A DNA stretch of 14,002 nucleotides from Clostridia bacterium (GTDB taxonomy: Bacteria; Bacillota; Clostridia; Christensenellales; Aristaeellaceae): assembly GCA_016297535.1 (NCBI GenBank), contig JAEDGL010000054.1, positions 1 through 14,002 on the forward strand. The letters run 5' to 3'. Position numbers and translations under genes: made by a program. This document shows positions 6,101 through 13,029 of this stretch, one piece after another. The notes beneath the pieces were generated by a model, which ran no database searches, was not told where the DNA came from, and saw nothing but the letters and a program-made list of their open reading frames with translations. How positions within the stretch are numbered: position 1 is the first letter of the stretch; each line of letters begins with the position of its first letter.

Positions 6101-6994
6101 TTAACCCGGAAGCTCCTCCGGGCCGAAGCCGTGGGGCAGGAGAGCGGAAAGCGTGGTTTGATCGGTGTTGCCGTTTCCGTCAATCAAAAGGATGCGCAGC
6201 CGGGGCGCAAATTCGTTGAGCGCCTGACGGCAGGCACCGCATGGATAGGGCATGGATCCGTTGGATGCAATGGCAATGGCGGCAAACGACCGCTCGCCCT
6301 CGCTGACGGCCTTGAAAAGCGCCGTGCGCTCGGCGCAGTTGGTCAGGCCAAAGGAGGCGTTTTCAATATTGCAGCCAAGGTAGACGCGCCCGTTTTCGCA
6401 CAGCAGCGCAGCGCCAACGGCATACTGGCTGTAGGGGCTGTAGCTGTTTTTCATGGCAATGCGTGATAGCGAAAGCAGCTCCTCATCAGAAACGGGAGAG
6501 GCCGTTTCGTCGCGGCTGATGCCTGCCATATGCAGGGCTTTTTCTTCCATAGCGCGCATCTCCTTTTGCTCTTCAGGCTCCATATGGTCATAGCCCATCA
6601 GGTGAAACAGCCCGTGGGCAAACAGGTAGCAAAGCTCGCGGTTAACGCTGTGGCCGTACTCGGCGGCCTGCTCCTGCGCATGCTCCCACGAAAGGATGAT
6701 ATCCCCCAGCATACAGGCTTTGATCTCGGGATCGTATTCCGCGTGGAGACGCTTGGGACAGTCGCGCGCTGTTTTACCCTTTGGATACTGGACGGTTGGA
6801 AAGCTGAGTACATCCGTGGCACGGTCCACACCGCGGTACTGGGCGTTGATCTGATGAATTTCCTCATCGTTGGTCAGCAGCAGGTGCACGGCAAGCGGCT
6901 GCGACACGCCTTCCGCCGCCTGGCAGCATTCGGCGACCAGCGCAAAGGGCGCATCGGTCTGTACGGACAGGTGCTGTTCCCATTCAATTTTCAT
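6101..6994 (-). CDS. ybeY-cdd: Fusion: endoribonuclease YbeY + cytidine deaminase Cdd
   Basis: One uninterrupted 297-residue frame holds two complete enzymes. Residues ~1-160 are YbeY, the metal-dependent RNase of 16S rRNA 3'-end maturation and ribosome quality control: YRGVDRATDVLSFP (53-66), GDIILS (97-102) and the zinc motif HGLFHLMGYDH (H127, H131, H137). After a short linker (~160-170), residues ~171-297 are a homotetramer-type cytidine deaminase: YSPYSQYAVGAAL (185-197), CNIENASFG (208-216) with substrate-binding N209 and E211, CAERTA (220-225) with zinc ligand C220 and catalytic E222, and PCGAC (251-255) with zinc ligands C252 and C255. All key residues of both are present. In Bacillus the order is ybeY-dgkA-cdd-era, so here dgkA is absent and its neighbours are joined. 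The start ATG overlaps the pgpH stop (ATGA, 6991-6994). There is no internal stop or obvious second SD between the halves; processing after translation is not excluded. Confidence 0.95.
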   Translation of the reverse strand: MKIEWEQHLSVQTDAPFALVAECCQAAEGVSQPLAVHLLLTNDEEIHQINAQYRGVDRATDVLSFPTVQYPKGKTARDCPKRLHAEYDPEIKACMLGDIILSWEHAQEQAAEYGHSVNRELCYLFAHGLFHLMGYDHMEPEEQKEMRAMEEKALHMAGISRDETASPVSDEELLSLSRIAMKNSYSPYSQYAVGAALLCENGRVYLGCNIENASFGLTNCAERTALFKAVSEGERSFAAIAIASNGSMPYPCGACRQALNEFAPRLRILLIDGNGNTDQTTLSALLPHGFGPEELPG

Positions 6995-9264
6995 GTCGGA
7001 TCGCCTCCCTGGGCATCGGGCTGCGTTTTCGCAGCATCCGCTTCCTCTTTGGGTGCGTCCCCGGCGGCCTTGGCGGTGGCGTTTTCCTGCGCGGCTACCT
7101 GCGCGGCAGCGTTGGGGCTGATGGTGGGGTATTCAATGCGCTCGTGGAAAACGCCCTGCAAAACGGTAGCAAACGCTTCGCTGATGGTGGTGATATCCTT
7201 GAGGGTTAGCGGCGCGTTGCTCATCTGGCCGTCGTCCACCTTGCCGGCAATCAGCTTGGCAATAAAGGCGCGAATGCTTTCCGGCGTGGGGTCGGACATG
7301 CTGCGCACGGCAGCCTCCACGGTGTCGGCCAGCATGATAATGGCGCTTTCGATGGTATCGGGACGCTTGCCGTCGTAGCGGAAATCGGCAATATCCACGG
7401 GCTGGCCGTTGGCCAGCTGCGTGGCCTTGTGATAGAAGTAGGCAACCGGCGTATCGCCGTGATGCTCAACGATTATGGCCTGGATTTCCCTGGGCAGATG
7501 CGCCTGCTGCGCCATAATCAGACCGTCGCGCGTATGGGCGGTTACAATGGCGGCGCTTACGTAGGGGTTGGTGTGCTCGTGCGGGTTTTCGCCCATCTGG
7601 TTTTCCTTGAAATACATGGGGCGCTTGAGCTTGCCGATGTCGTGGAAATACGCGCCCGCGCGCGCCAGCAGCGGGTTGCCGCCCACGGCCTCGGCGGCGG
7701 CTTCGGCCAGATTGGCCACGATAATGCTGTGGTGATAGGTGCCGGGCGCTTCAATCAGCAGCCGGCGCAAAAGCGGGTGGTTGGGATTGCTCAGCTCCAG
7801 CAGCTTGGTGGCGGTGGCCAGCTGGAAAACGCTTTCGAAAAGCGGATCCAGCGCAATGCACAGCACCGCGGAAATCAGCGCGCTGCCTGAGCTCCACAGG
7901 GCGTTTGAAAACACATCCACCACGGAGGTATTGGTCATAAAGCCGATGGAAAGGATGATAACGATGTTGCCGGCCGCTGTTGCGATGCCGCTGAGCAGCA
8001 CCTGCTGGCGGTAGGGCTTTTTGCGGATGATGGAAATGGCCAGCAGGCCGCCGATAAAGGTGGAAAACAGGATATGCACCATCGCCGCGCCATAGGCGGA
8101 ATCGCTGCCGGCGATCAGGGCGGAGATCAGCACGCTCATGCTCAGGCTGCCGGCAATGGCGGCCTGCGCACCGATCAAGCCGGTAATCATCATGGGCGCA
8201 AGCAGCACGGGGGTGAGGTAGCCATGCAGCAGGCGGCCAAGCAGGCAAAGCCCCATTGTTACAATCAGGCAAATGCACAGGATAATCATGCGCTTGGGGG
8301 TGCCCAGCGTTTGACGGTCCAGCAGCAGCAGCCCGATGATCAGCACGCCCATGCTGATGAGCACCAGCAGCACGCCGCCTACATACATCATGATGTCCAC
8401 GTTGTCATCATCCAGCAGGCCCAGGCTGCGCAGCATTTCCAGCTGGTTGGCCGTTACGCGCTCCCGGGCAAGCACAATGTTCTGGCCCTGCTTGTACACA
8501 ACGGGTTCCACCGCGGCGCGCGCCTCGTCGCGCAGCTTTTCGGTGGCATCCTGGTCGATAACCATGTTGGGCTGGATGACCTTGCGCAGAATGGGCGTAA
8601 CCACGTTTTGCAGCAGGTTCATTTCTGTTTTGTAGGCGGTCATCTGCTGCAGATACTGGATGGCCTCGTTTACATACCCCTCGCGAATGGTGGTGTTCAG
8701 CGCATTTTCAACCGCCGCGGTCAGGTTAACGCGCATGTTGGCAATCTGCTCGGCGGAGGCCTGCAGCACCGTTTTCAGCTGATGGTCCGCAAGGTTCAGC
8801 TGGGTGAGCAGCGCGCGGGCGGATTTGAGCTCCGCATCGGTAAACTTGTGGTTTTTTTGCGCTACGGGATCGCCGGGATGCTCCTGTTCCAGCAGCTTGC
8901 TGCCGTACTGCTGCACGGCGCTGATCTGCGTAAGGATTACGGTCAGATTCTGCTTTACCTCGCCGGCGACGTTTTCCTTGAAAACATAAGTGGGCTCCAC
9001 CTGCTGGGCGGCTGCCTCGCGCTGGCGTGTGGTGCTGATTTCATCCACCACATCCTTGCTGGCTGTGATGGTAGTGGGGCTGATATCGCCTACCTTCAGA
9101 TTGTAGCGCTGGGGCGTGATGGCCAGCAGAAACAGCGCGCACAAAATCAGCGTGCAGCAAAGAAGCACATACACGCAATGCGCCCTGCGGGAGCGCATGG
9201 CCTGCATCACCGTTTCCCAGCTCAGCTGCTGGTTTTTGCGCGAGGAACGTTTACCGTGCATCAT
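6991..9264 (-). CDS. pgpH: 7TM-HD phosphohydrolase, cyclic-di-AMP phosphodiesterase PgpH (YqfF)
   Basis: A 757-residue membrane protein with the PgpH layout: one N-terminal membrane span (about 30-49), a large extracellular 7TMR-HDED region (~50-290), a multi-span membrane block (~291-470), and a cytoplasmic HD domain (~500-710). HD-domain motifs are GTYHHS (508-513), YFHDIGK (539-545), HEHTNP (562-567), AHTRDG (576-581), VEHHGDT (599-605) and LADTVEA (645-651). Characterised PgpH proteins degrade c-di-AMP to pApA, affecting potassium and osmotic balance and cell-wall homeostasis. The tail (~718-757) is a low-complexity Ala/Glu/Pro extension. I chose ATG at 9264 because GGAGGA (9271-9276) sits six bases before it; the frame is open to 9336, but that would run deep into phoH. 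The start overlaps the phoH stop by 14 bases and the stop overlaps the ybeY-cdd start as ATGA, indicating tight translational coupling. Confidence 0.95.
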   Translation of the reverse strand: MMHGKRSSRKNQQLSWETVMQAMRSRRAHCVYVLLCCTLILCALFLLAITPQRYNLKVGDISPTTITASKDVVDEISTTRQREAAAQQVEPTYVFKENVAGEVKQNLTVILTQISAVQQYGSKLLEQEHPGDPVAQKNHKFTDAELKSARALLTQLNLADHQLKTVLQASAEQIANMRVNLTAAVENALNTTIREGYVNEAIQYLQQMTAYKTEMNLLQNVVTPILRKVIQPNMVIDQDATEKLRDEARAAVEPVVYKQGQNIVLARERVTANQLEMLRSLGLLDDDNVDIMMYVGGVLLVLISMGVLIIGLLLLDRQTLGTPKRMIILCICLIVTMGLCLLGRLLHGYLTPVLLAPMMITGLIGAQAAIAGSLSMSVLISALIAGSDSAYGAAMVHILFSTFIGGLLAISIIRKKPYRQQVLLSGIATAAGNIVIILSIGFMTNTSVVDVFSNALWSSGSALISAVLCIALDPLFESVFQLATATKLLELSNPNHPLLRRLLIEAPGTYHHSIIVANLAEAAAEAVGGNPLLARAGAYFHDIGKLKRPMYFKENQMGENPHEHTNPYVSAAIVTAHTRDGLIMAQQAHLPREIQAIIVEHHGDTPVAYFYHKATQLANGQPVDIADFRYDGKRPDTIESAIIMLADTVEAAVRSMSDPTPESIRAFIAKLIAGKVDDGQMSNAPLTLKDITTISEAFATVLQGVFHERIEYPTISPNAAAQVAAQENATAKAAGDAPKEEADAAKTQPDAQGGDPT

Positions 9265-10237
9265 GGCTTGTCCTCCGTGATTTTTCATAGCTCTCATAGG
9301 CTTTGACAACGGTCTGCACCAGGTCGTGACGCACAACGTCGGACTGGGTGAGCCTGATGATAGCGATTTCGGGAATATCCCTGAGCACCTCCATGGCCTG
9401 CAGCAGTCCGCTTTGCTTGCCTATGGGAAGATCGGTCTGAGTAGCATCGCCGGTAACAACCACCCGGCTGCCGGAGCCAAAACGCGTCAGGAACATTTTC
9501 ATCTGCTCGGGGGTGGTGTTTTGCGCCTCGTCCAGAATGATAAAGCTGTCGGACAGGGTGCGGCCGCGCATGTAGGCCAGCGGGGCCACCTCCAGCACGC
9601 CCCGCTCCTGCAGCTTTTGGTAGCTTTCCGCGCCCATCATGTCGTACAGCGCGTCAAAGAGGGGACGCAGATAGGGGTCTACCTTCTGGCTGAGATCGCC
9701 GGGCAGAAAGCCCAGCTTTTCGCCCGCCTCCACAGCGGGACGGGTAAGCACAATGCGTTCGATTTCCTTGTTGCGAAGCGCTACCACCGCCAGCGCCATG
9801 GCCAGATAGGTTTTTCCCGTGCCGGCGGGCCCTACGGCAAAGGTAAGCTCGTGCTCGCGAATCGCCTTTACATACTCGTACTGGCCAAGGGTTTTGCAGC
9901 GGATGGGACGGCCCTTGTGGGTGATGGCCACCACCTCAAAGGCAATGTCGTCCAGCCGGTCCAGCTGGCCCTCCCGCACCAGATCCAGCGCATAGCGCAG
10001 GGTGGTGCGGTCGATCTGGGCGTGGCGCTGGTGCAGATTCATCAGCTTATCCACCACCTGCGCCGCCATCCCGGCGTTTTCCTCCTCGCCGGCAATGAGC
10101 AGCTCGGAGCCGCGCACCGTCAATTGCACATCCAGCTCGGTTTCAATCATGGGCAGGTTTCGGCCGTTGGCGCCAAACAGCGAAAGGTACGCATCCATGC
10201 TGGTCAGTTCAACGCTCAATACAGGGGTCATAGACAA
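9251..10237 (-). CDS. phoH: PhoH-family ATPase (PhoH/PhoL)
   Basis: A 328-residue cytoplasmic ATPase of the PhoH family, typical length. Walker A is GPAGTGKTY (136-144), Walker B FIILDEAQN (232-240), with LTRPAVEAGEKLGFLPGDL (164-182) and VVTGDATQTDLP (260-271) as other family blocks. The N-terminal ~100 residues carry a KH-like segment. PhoH is linked to RNA metabolism and is usually next to ybeY, as here; its exact biochemical role in Firmicutes is unsettled. Start choice: GGAGG (10247-10251) lies nine bases before a TTG at 10237, whereas the ATG at 10231 would leave 15 bases, so TTG is preferred; the difference is two residues. The frame is open further upstream to 10321 but would overlap yqfD without need. 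It begins 16 bases after the yqfD stop. Confidence 0.96.
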   Translation of the reverse strand: MSMTPVLSVELTSMDAYLSLFGANGRNLPMIETELDVQLTVRGSELLIAGEEENAGMAAQVVDKLMNLHQRHAQIDRTTLRYALDLVREGQLDRLDDIAFEVVAITHKGRPIRCKTLGQYEYVKAIREHELTFAVGPAGTGKTYLAMALAVVALRNKEIERIVLTRPAVEAGEKLGFLPGDLSQKVDPYLRPLFDALYDMMGAESYQKLQERGVLEVAPLAYMRGRTLSDSFIILDEAQNTTPEQMKMFLTRFGSGSRVVVTGDATQTDLPIGKQSGLLQAMEVLRDIPEIAIIRLTQSDVVRHDLVQTVVKAYESYEKSRRTSHDAR

Positions 10238-10253
10238 AGGGGCATGCCTCCGT

Positions 10254-11408
10254 TCACGGCGAAGCAGGTTCGCCGATATCCACCAGCCGCTCAGCGGTTG
10301 CAGTTGCGGCAAGTGTATCATCTTCTATCATACAATAATCTACCCATTTGTCAATGATCTCATCGCCAAACAGCGCTGTTTTGAGCTGGTTGAGCGCCGC
10401 TTCGCAGGCTTCCTTCCGCACCTGATTCACATCTCTGGGCACGGCTTCCATGCTTACCTCGCGATGGGTAAGGGTTTGCACATACACCGGGAAAAACGCG
10501 CCTGCAATGGGCGTTTGCGTAATATAGAGGTTGCTGGAGAGAAAATCGGGGCTCTGGATGGTGGCTGGCCAGTTAAACCAGGGGGTATGAATGCGGATGG
10601 AAACGGCCTCCCGGCCTGTTTCCGCGCTGTTGATCTGAAACAGCGGCATGCGCACCGTAAAGGAATCCCAGCAGCGCGCCATCACCACGCCGTCCGCGCG
10701 TACGGATACCAGCTGTTCATCCCTTGCTCGCTCCACTCCGCGAATCAGCACATCGCCCTTTTGCACCACATCCCCGGCCTTTACTGCGGACGTACCCGCG
10801 AAAACGCGGATCGAATGAACAATGCCGTTTTGACTTGCCACAAGATCGCCAGTTTCATGAAGGGGCTGATCCGGCATGGCAACGCCCTGCGAAACCTCTA
10901 CCACCAGGGTCATATTGGTTACATAGGCGTGAAACCATGCGATTTGCGGATAGCGGTAGACAAGCGCGTTTTCCAGCGCTCTGGCGTCCACGCTCTTGCG
11001 CGGTATCCCCGGATGATACCCGCTTTGCTGCAAAAACGATGCGATGTCCGCCTGATACGCCCCGGCCTGATGCACCTCGATCCGCCATACAAACTGCGAA
11101 AGTACCAGCGTGCACAAAAGCATAAGCGCAATGCCAACGGGGATACCGGGACGCTTTTTCATTTTGACAAGCAGTGCGGAAAGGCCCAGCGGACAGAGCG
11201 CCTCCATGCGCCAGCCCTTTTCCTGCGCAAGGGCGGAAATGGTGTTCAGGTCGGCGGAGTAGCATTCGCACACAAGCGTGCGCCCGTTCTGCCTGCGCGC
11301 GCTGAGAAGGGGAATCTCCTTTTGCTGCATCAGGTTCAGAAAGCGTTCCAGATTCAGTCCGCCCAGCGTAAAACGATGCGTAAAGAGCGGCAGACGCATG
11401 CGCATCAT
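10254..11408 (-). CDS. yqfD: Sporulation protein YqfD
   Basis: A 384-residue protein of the YqfD family, close to the usual length. It has an N-terminal ~85-residue soluble part, a membrane span at about 89-108 (GIPVGIALMLLCTLVLSQFV), and a long extracytoplasmic part with POTRA-like character. Diagnostic family features are the WRIEVHQ after the membrane span, a glycine-containing VYRYPQIAWFHAYVTNMTLVVEVSQG region (~149-174) and a beta-rich barrel-like middle (VKAGDVVQKGDVLIRG). In Bacillus subtilis yqfC and yqfD are mother-cell sporulation genes under sigma E. The start overlaps the yqfC stop as ATGA (11405-11408); ATG at 11405 is an alternative. It is separated from phoH by 16 bases. Confidence 0.92.
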   Translation of the reverse strand: MMRMRLPLFTHRFTLGGLNLERFLNLMQQKEIPLLSARRQNGRTLVCECYSADLNTISALAQEKGWRMEALCPLGLSALLVKMKKRPGIPVGIALMLLCTLVLSQFVWRIEVHQAGAYQADIASFLQQSGYHPGIPRKSVDARALENALVYRYPQIAWFHAYVTNMTLVVEVSQGVAMPDQPLHETGDLVASQNGIVHSIRVFAGTSAVKAGDVVQKGDVLIRGVERARDEQLVSVRADGVVMARCWDSFTVRMPLFQINSAETGREAVSIRIHTPWFNWPATIQSPDFLSSNLYITQTPIAGAFFPVYVQTLTHREVSMEAVPRDVNQVRKEACEAALNQLKTALFGDEIIDKWVDYCMIEDDTLAATATAERLVDIGEPASP

Positions 11409-11665
11409 CCCTTCGGGCGGTAGGAGAGCTTCTCAATCCGGCCGAAAACCACCAGCCCGTCCCGGTCGTAACGCGACATGGAAAGCTTTTCGCCGGAGAT
11501 AACCAGATGACCGCAGCTGGTTTTGAGAACGATTTCCTGATCCGTACAGGCGTACACGCCCTGGTGCTGCTCCACGATAAGCTTTTCATCGCCCAAAAGC
11601 ACCGACCGGGGCCAGCCAAACACCAGCTCCTGCGGAATATCCGCGCGCTTGAGCCTCTCAAGCAT
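11405..11665 (-). CDS. yqfC: Sporulation protein YqfC
   Basis: An 86-residue small beta-rich protein: MLERLKRADIPQELVFGWPR at the N-terminus, then VLLGDEKLIVEQHQGVYACT, IVLKTSCGHLVISGEKLSM and a C-terminal VFGRIEKLSYRPKG. The VISGEKLSM block and the overall size are typical of YqfC. In Bacillus subtilis it is a sigma-E-dependent sporulation gene next to yqfD. I chose ATG 11665, eight bases after GGGGGAGG; TTG 11668 in frame is closer than usual. The ribosome binding site lies within the 3' arm of a terminator-like hairpin (11674-11706), so translation could be sensitive to its folding. First gene of the minus-strand cluster; its stop overlaps yqfD. Confidence 0.92.
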   Translation of the reverse strand: MLERLKRADIPQELVFGWPRSVLLGDEKLIVEQHQGVYACTDQEIVLKTSCGHLVISGEKLSMSRYDRDGLVVFGRIEKLSYRPKG

Positions 11666-11666
11666 C

Positions 11667-11706
11667 AAAAAAGCCTCCCCCTTCCGTGGTTACGGTACGG
11701 GGGAGG
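11667..11706 (-). terminator. Terminator-like hairpin whose 3' arm contains the yqfC ribosome binding site
   Basis: On the minus strand CCTCCCCC (11699-11706) pairs with GGGGGAGG (11674-11681); inside, after a small internal loop, CCGT pairs with ACGG around an AACC loop. A single C and then six T (11667-11672) follow. This meets the criteria for an intrinsic terminator of the pyridoxal kinase gene. The same GGGGGAGG is the SD of yqfC and the T-run is the spacer to its ATG, so hairpin formation would both stop transcription and hide the SD. Confidence 0.8.
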
Positions 11707-11732
11707 ATATGCGCGTTTTCGAGAAAAAATGC

Positions 11733-12575
11733 TCATTTGGCGATGCGCTGCCAAAACAGCGGCAGCACTTTTTCAAACTGCATGCCATAGCGCAGCGGCT
11801 CGCCGTCGCGCAGGGTTTCCACAATGGATGCGTAGGTCATATCCAGCGCGACCCCGGCGGCCTTTTCCAGCGGCAGGTCGTTCATCAGAGCGCCCAGCAG
11901 GAAGGAAGCAAACACATCGCCCGTGCCGTGAAACACCCCCTGAAAGCGCTGGTGAAACCGGTAAAGCGGCTTTTCCATGCCGCGGCTCAGGATGCCGATG
12001 CCCGTTTCGCCCGGGCGGAAATGAACGTCCGTGATCACTACATTTTCCGGCCCCAGCGATAGAAGCCGGCGGCAGAAATCGGAAATGCTCTCCTCTCCGG
12101 CGTCCTCGCCGGGATAGGCCTCCTGCAGCAGAAAGGAAGCCTCGGTAACGTTTGGCACAATGGTGCGGGCACGGCTGACCAGGCGGCGCATCTGGCGGGG
12201 CATGCTTTCATCCATCAGGCTGTACATGCGTCCATGATCGCCAAAGGCGGGATCCACAAAGATGTGCGTTTGCGGATCGCACAGTTGGTCCATCAGGCGC
12301 AGCACTTCGTCCACCTGCGCGCCGTTGGCCAGATAGCCGGAATAAAAGGTGTCGTAGTGCAGCCCCAGCGTGGAAAGATGATCGCCGATGGGACGCAGCT
12401 GAGCACTCAGATCCAGATGGGTGTAACCGGTAAACTCGCCCGTGTGGGTACTTAGAAGCGCCGTTGGGATAATGGCGGTATTCAACCCCGCCGCGCTCAG
12501 CACCGGCAGAGCCACCGTGAGGGAGCAGCGTCCCACGCAGGAGATATCGTGAACCGCAATCGCGCGCTTTTGCAT
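11733..12575 (-). CDS. Pyridoxal/pyridoxamine kinase (PdxK/PdxY type, ribokinase family)
   Basis: A 280-residue cytoplasmic kinase that phosphorylates B6 vitamers at the 5' hydroxyl in the salvage route to pyridoxal phosphate. Motifs include VHDISCVGRCSLTVALPVL (8-26), PTALLSTHTGEFTG (37-50), FYSGYL (77-82), VDPAFGDHGRMY (107-118), PNVTEASFLL (141-150) with the NxxE motif, ITDVH (181-185) and the ATP/anion-hole motif HGTGDVFASFLLGAL (216-230), in which D220 is the catalytic base. All are as in the family, and the length is usual. Start: ATG at 12575 is preferred because AAGGCGG precedes it by about nine bases; ATG 12581, two codons upstream, is too close. The frame is open to 12656, but a promoter lies there. 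The gene is monocistronic between its promoter (12613-12640) and the hairpin at 11667-11706. I leave the symbol open because PdxK and PdxY cannot be separated here. Confidence 0.92.
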   Translation of the reverse strand: MQKRAIAVHDISCVGRCSLTVALPVLSAAGLNTAIIPTALLSTHTGEFTGYTHLDLSAQLRPIGDHLSTLGLHYDTFYSGYLANGAQVDEVLRLMDQLCDPQTHIFVDPAFGDHGRMYSLMDESMPRQMRRLVSRARTIVPNVTEASFLLQEAYPGEDAGEESISDFCRRLLSLGPENVVITDVHFRPGETGIGILSRGMEKPLYRFHQRFQGVFHGTGDVFASFLLGALMNDLPLEKAAGVALDMTYASIVETLRDGEPLRYGMQFEKVLPLFWQRIAK

Positions 12576-12612
12576 GGCCATGCGCCGCCTTTCCAAAATC
12601 AAATCCCTACCT

Positions 12613-12640
12613 ATAATACACATTTTTTGCGCAAATGCAA
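12613..12640 (-). promoter_or_regulatory. Promoter of the pyridoxal kinase gene
   Basis: On the minus strand TTGCAT (12635-12640) and TATTAT (12613-12618) are 16 bases apart, with an A-rich spacer. The start site would fall about 30 bases before the ATG at 12575. The -35 hexamer and spacing equal those proposed for the Spo0A-like gene. Confidence 0.55.
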
Positions 12641-12671
12641 TGGTTTTCCCCTGCATTTCATGCGCTCAGGC

Positions 12672-12700
12672 TTGACAGGGCCTGGTTTTCAAGGTATGGT
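12672..12700 (+). promoter_or_regulatory. Promoter of the ACT-UPF0210 operon
   Basis: A perfect -35 TTGACA (12672-12677) is followed after 17 bases by TATGGT (12695-12700), 4 of 6 to the -10 consensus. Transcription would start near 12707, leaving a short leader before the SD AAGGAGG and ATG at 12739. It is divergent from the kinase promoter, about 30 bases away. Confidence 0.65.
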
Positions 12701-12738
12701 ATCAGTGGTATGAACCGAGGATCAAGGAGGAACGCAAG

Positions 12739-13011
12739 ATGCAGAAAGCGCTGGTTTCCGTAACCGGAAAGGACAGGCCGGGCATCATCGCAAAGGTGAG
12801 CACCGCGCTGTATGAAATGAACGTAAACGTGCTGGAAATTTCCCAGACCATTCTGGACGGGTATTTTACCATGCTGATGATTGTGGATATCACCGCCGCC
12901 ACGGCGCCCATTGCCGATGTCGCCCAGCGCCTGAACGGCGTGGGCGAGGAGCTGGGCGAGGTGATCAGCATCCAGCGAGTGGATATTTTTGATGCGATGC
13001 ACCGCATCTGA
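12739..13011 (+). CDS. ACT domain protein, UPF0237 family
   Basis: A 90-residue single ACT domain, the full length of the UPF0237 family. It begins MQKALVSVTGKDRPGIIAKVSTAL (1-24), with the DRPG loop common to ligand-binding ACT domains, then VNVLEISQTILDGYFTMLMIVD (29-50) and a C-terminal strand VISIQRVDIFDAMHRI (75-90). ACT domains bind amino acids or other small ligands and often regulate a partner enzyme; the ligand here is unknown. SD AAGGAGG lies about eight bases before the ATG. The UPF0210 gene follows after 18 bases, the usual partner of UPF0237, so the ACT protein may be its regulatory subunit (inference). Confidence 0.93.
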   Translation: MQKALVSVTGKDRPGIIAKVSTALYEMNVNVLEISQTILDGYFTMLMIVDITAATAPIADVAQRLNGVGEELGEVISIQRVDIFDAMHRI

Positions 13012-13029
13012 CGGGAAGGAGCGAAACCA

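Noticed and set aside
5264..6466. 400-codon plus-strand frame across era and ybeY-cdd
   Set aside because: It spans two well-supported minus-strand genes and has no recognisable domain; a shadow frame.
8074..9306. 410-codon plus-strand frame antisense to pgpH
   Set aside because: Extreme His/Gln/Gly composition and complete overlap with the HD phosphohydrolase mark it as a shadow frame.
9265..9336. Upstream extension of pgpH by 24 codons
   Set aside because: The extension lies inside phoH and has no SD; GGAGGA at 9271-9276 points to the ATG at 9264.
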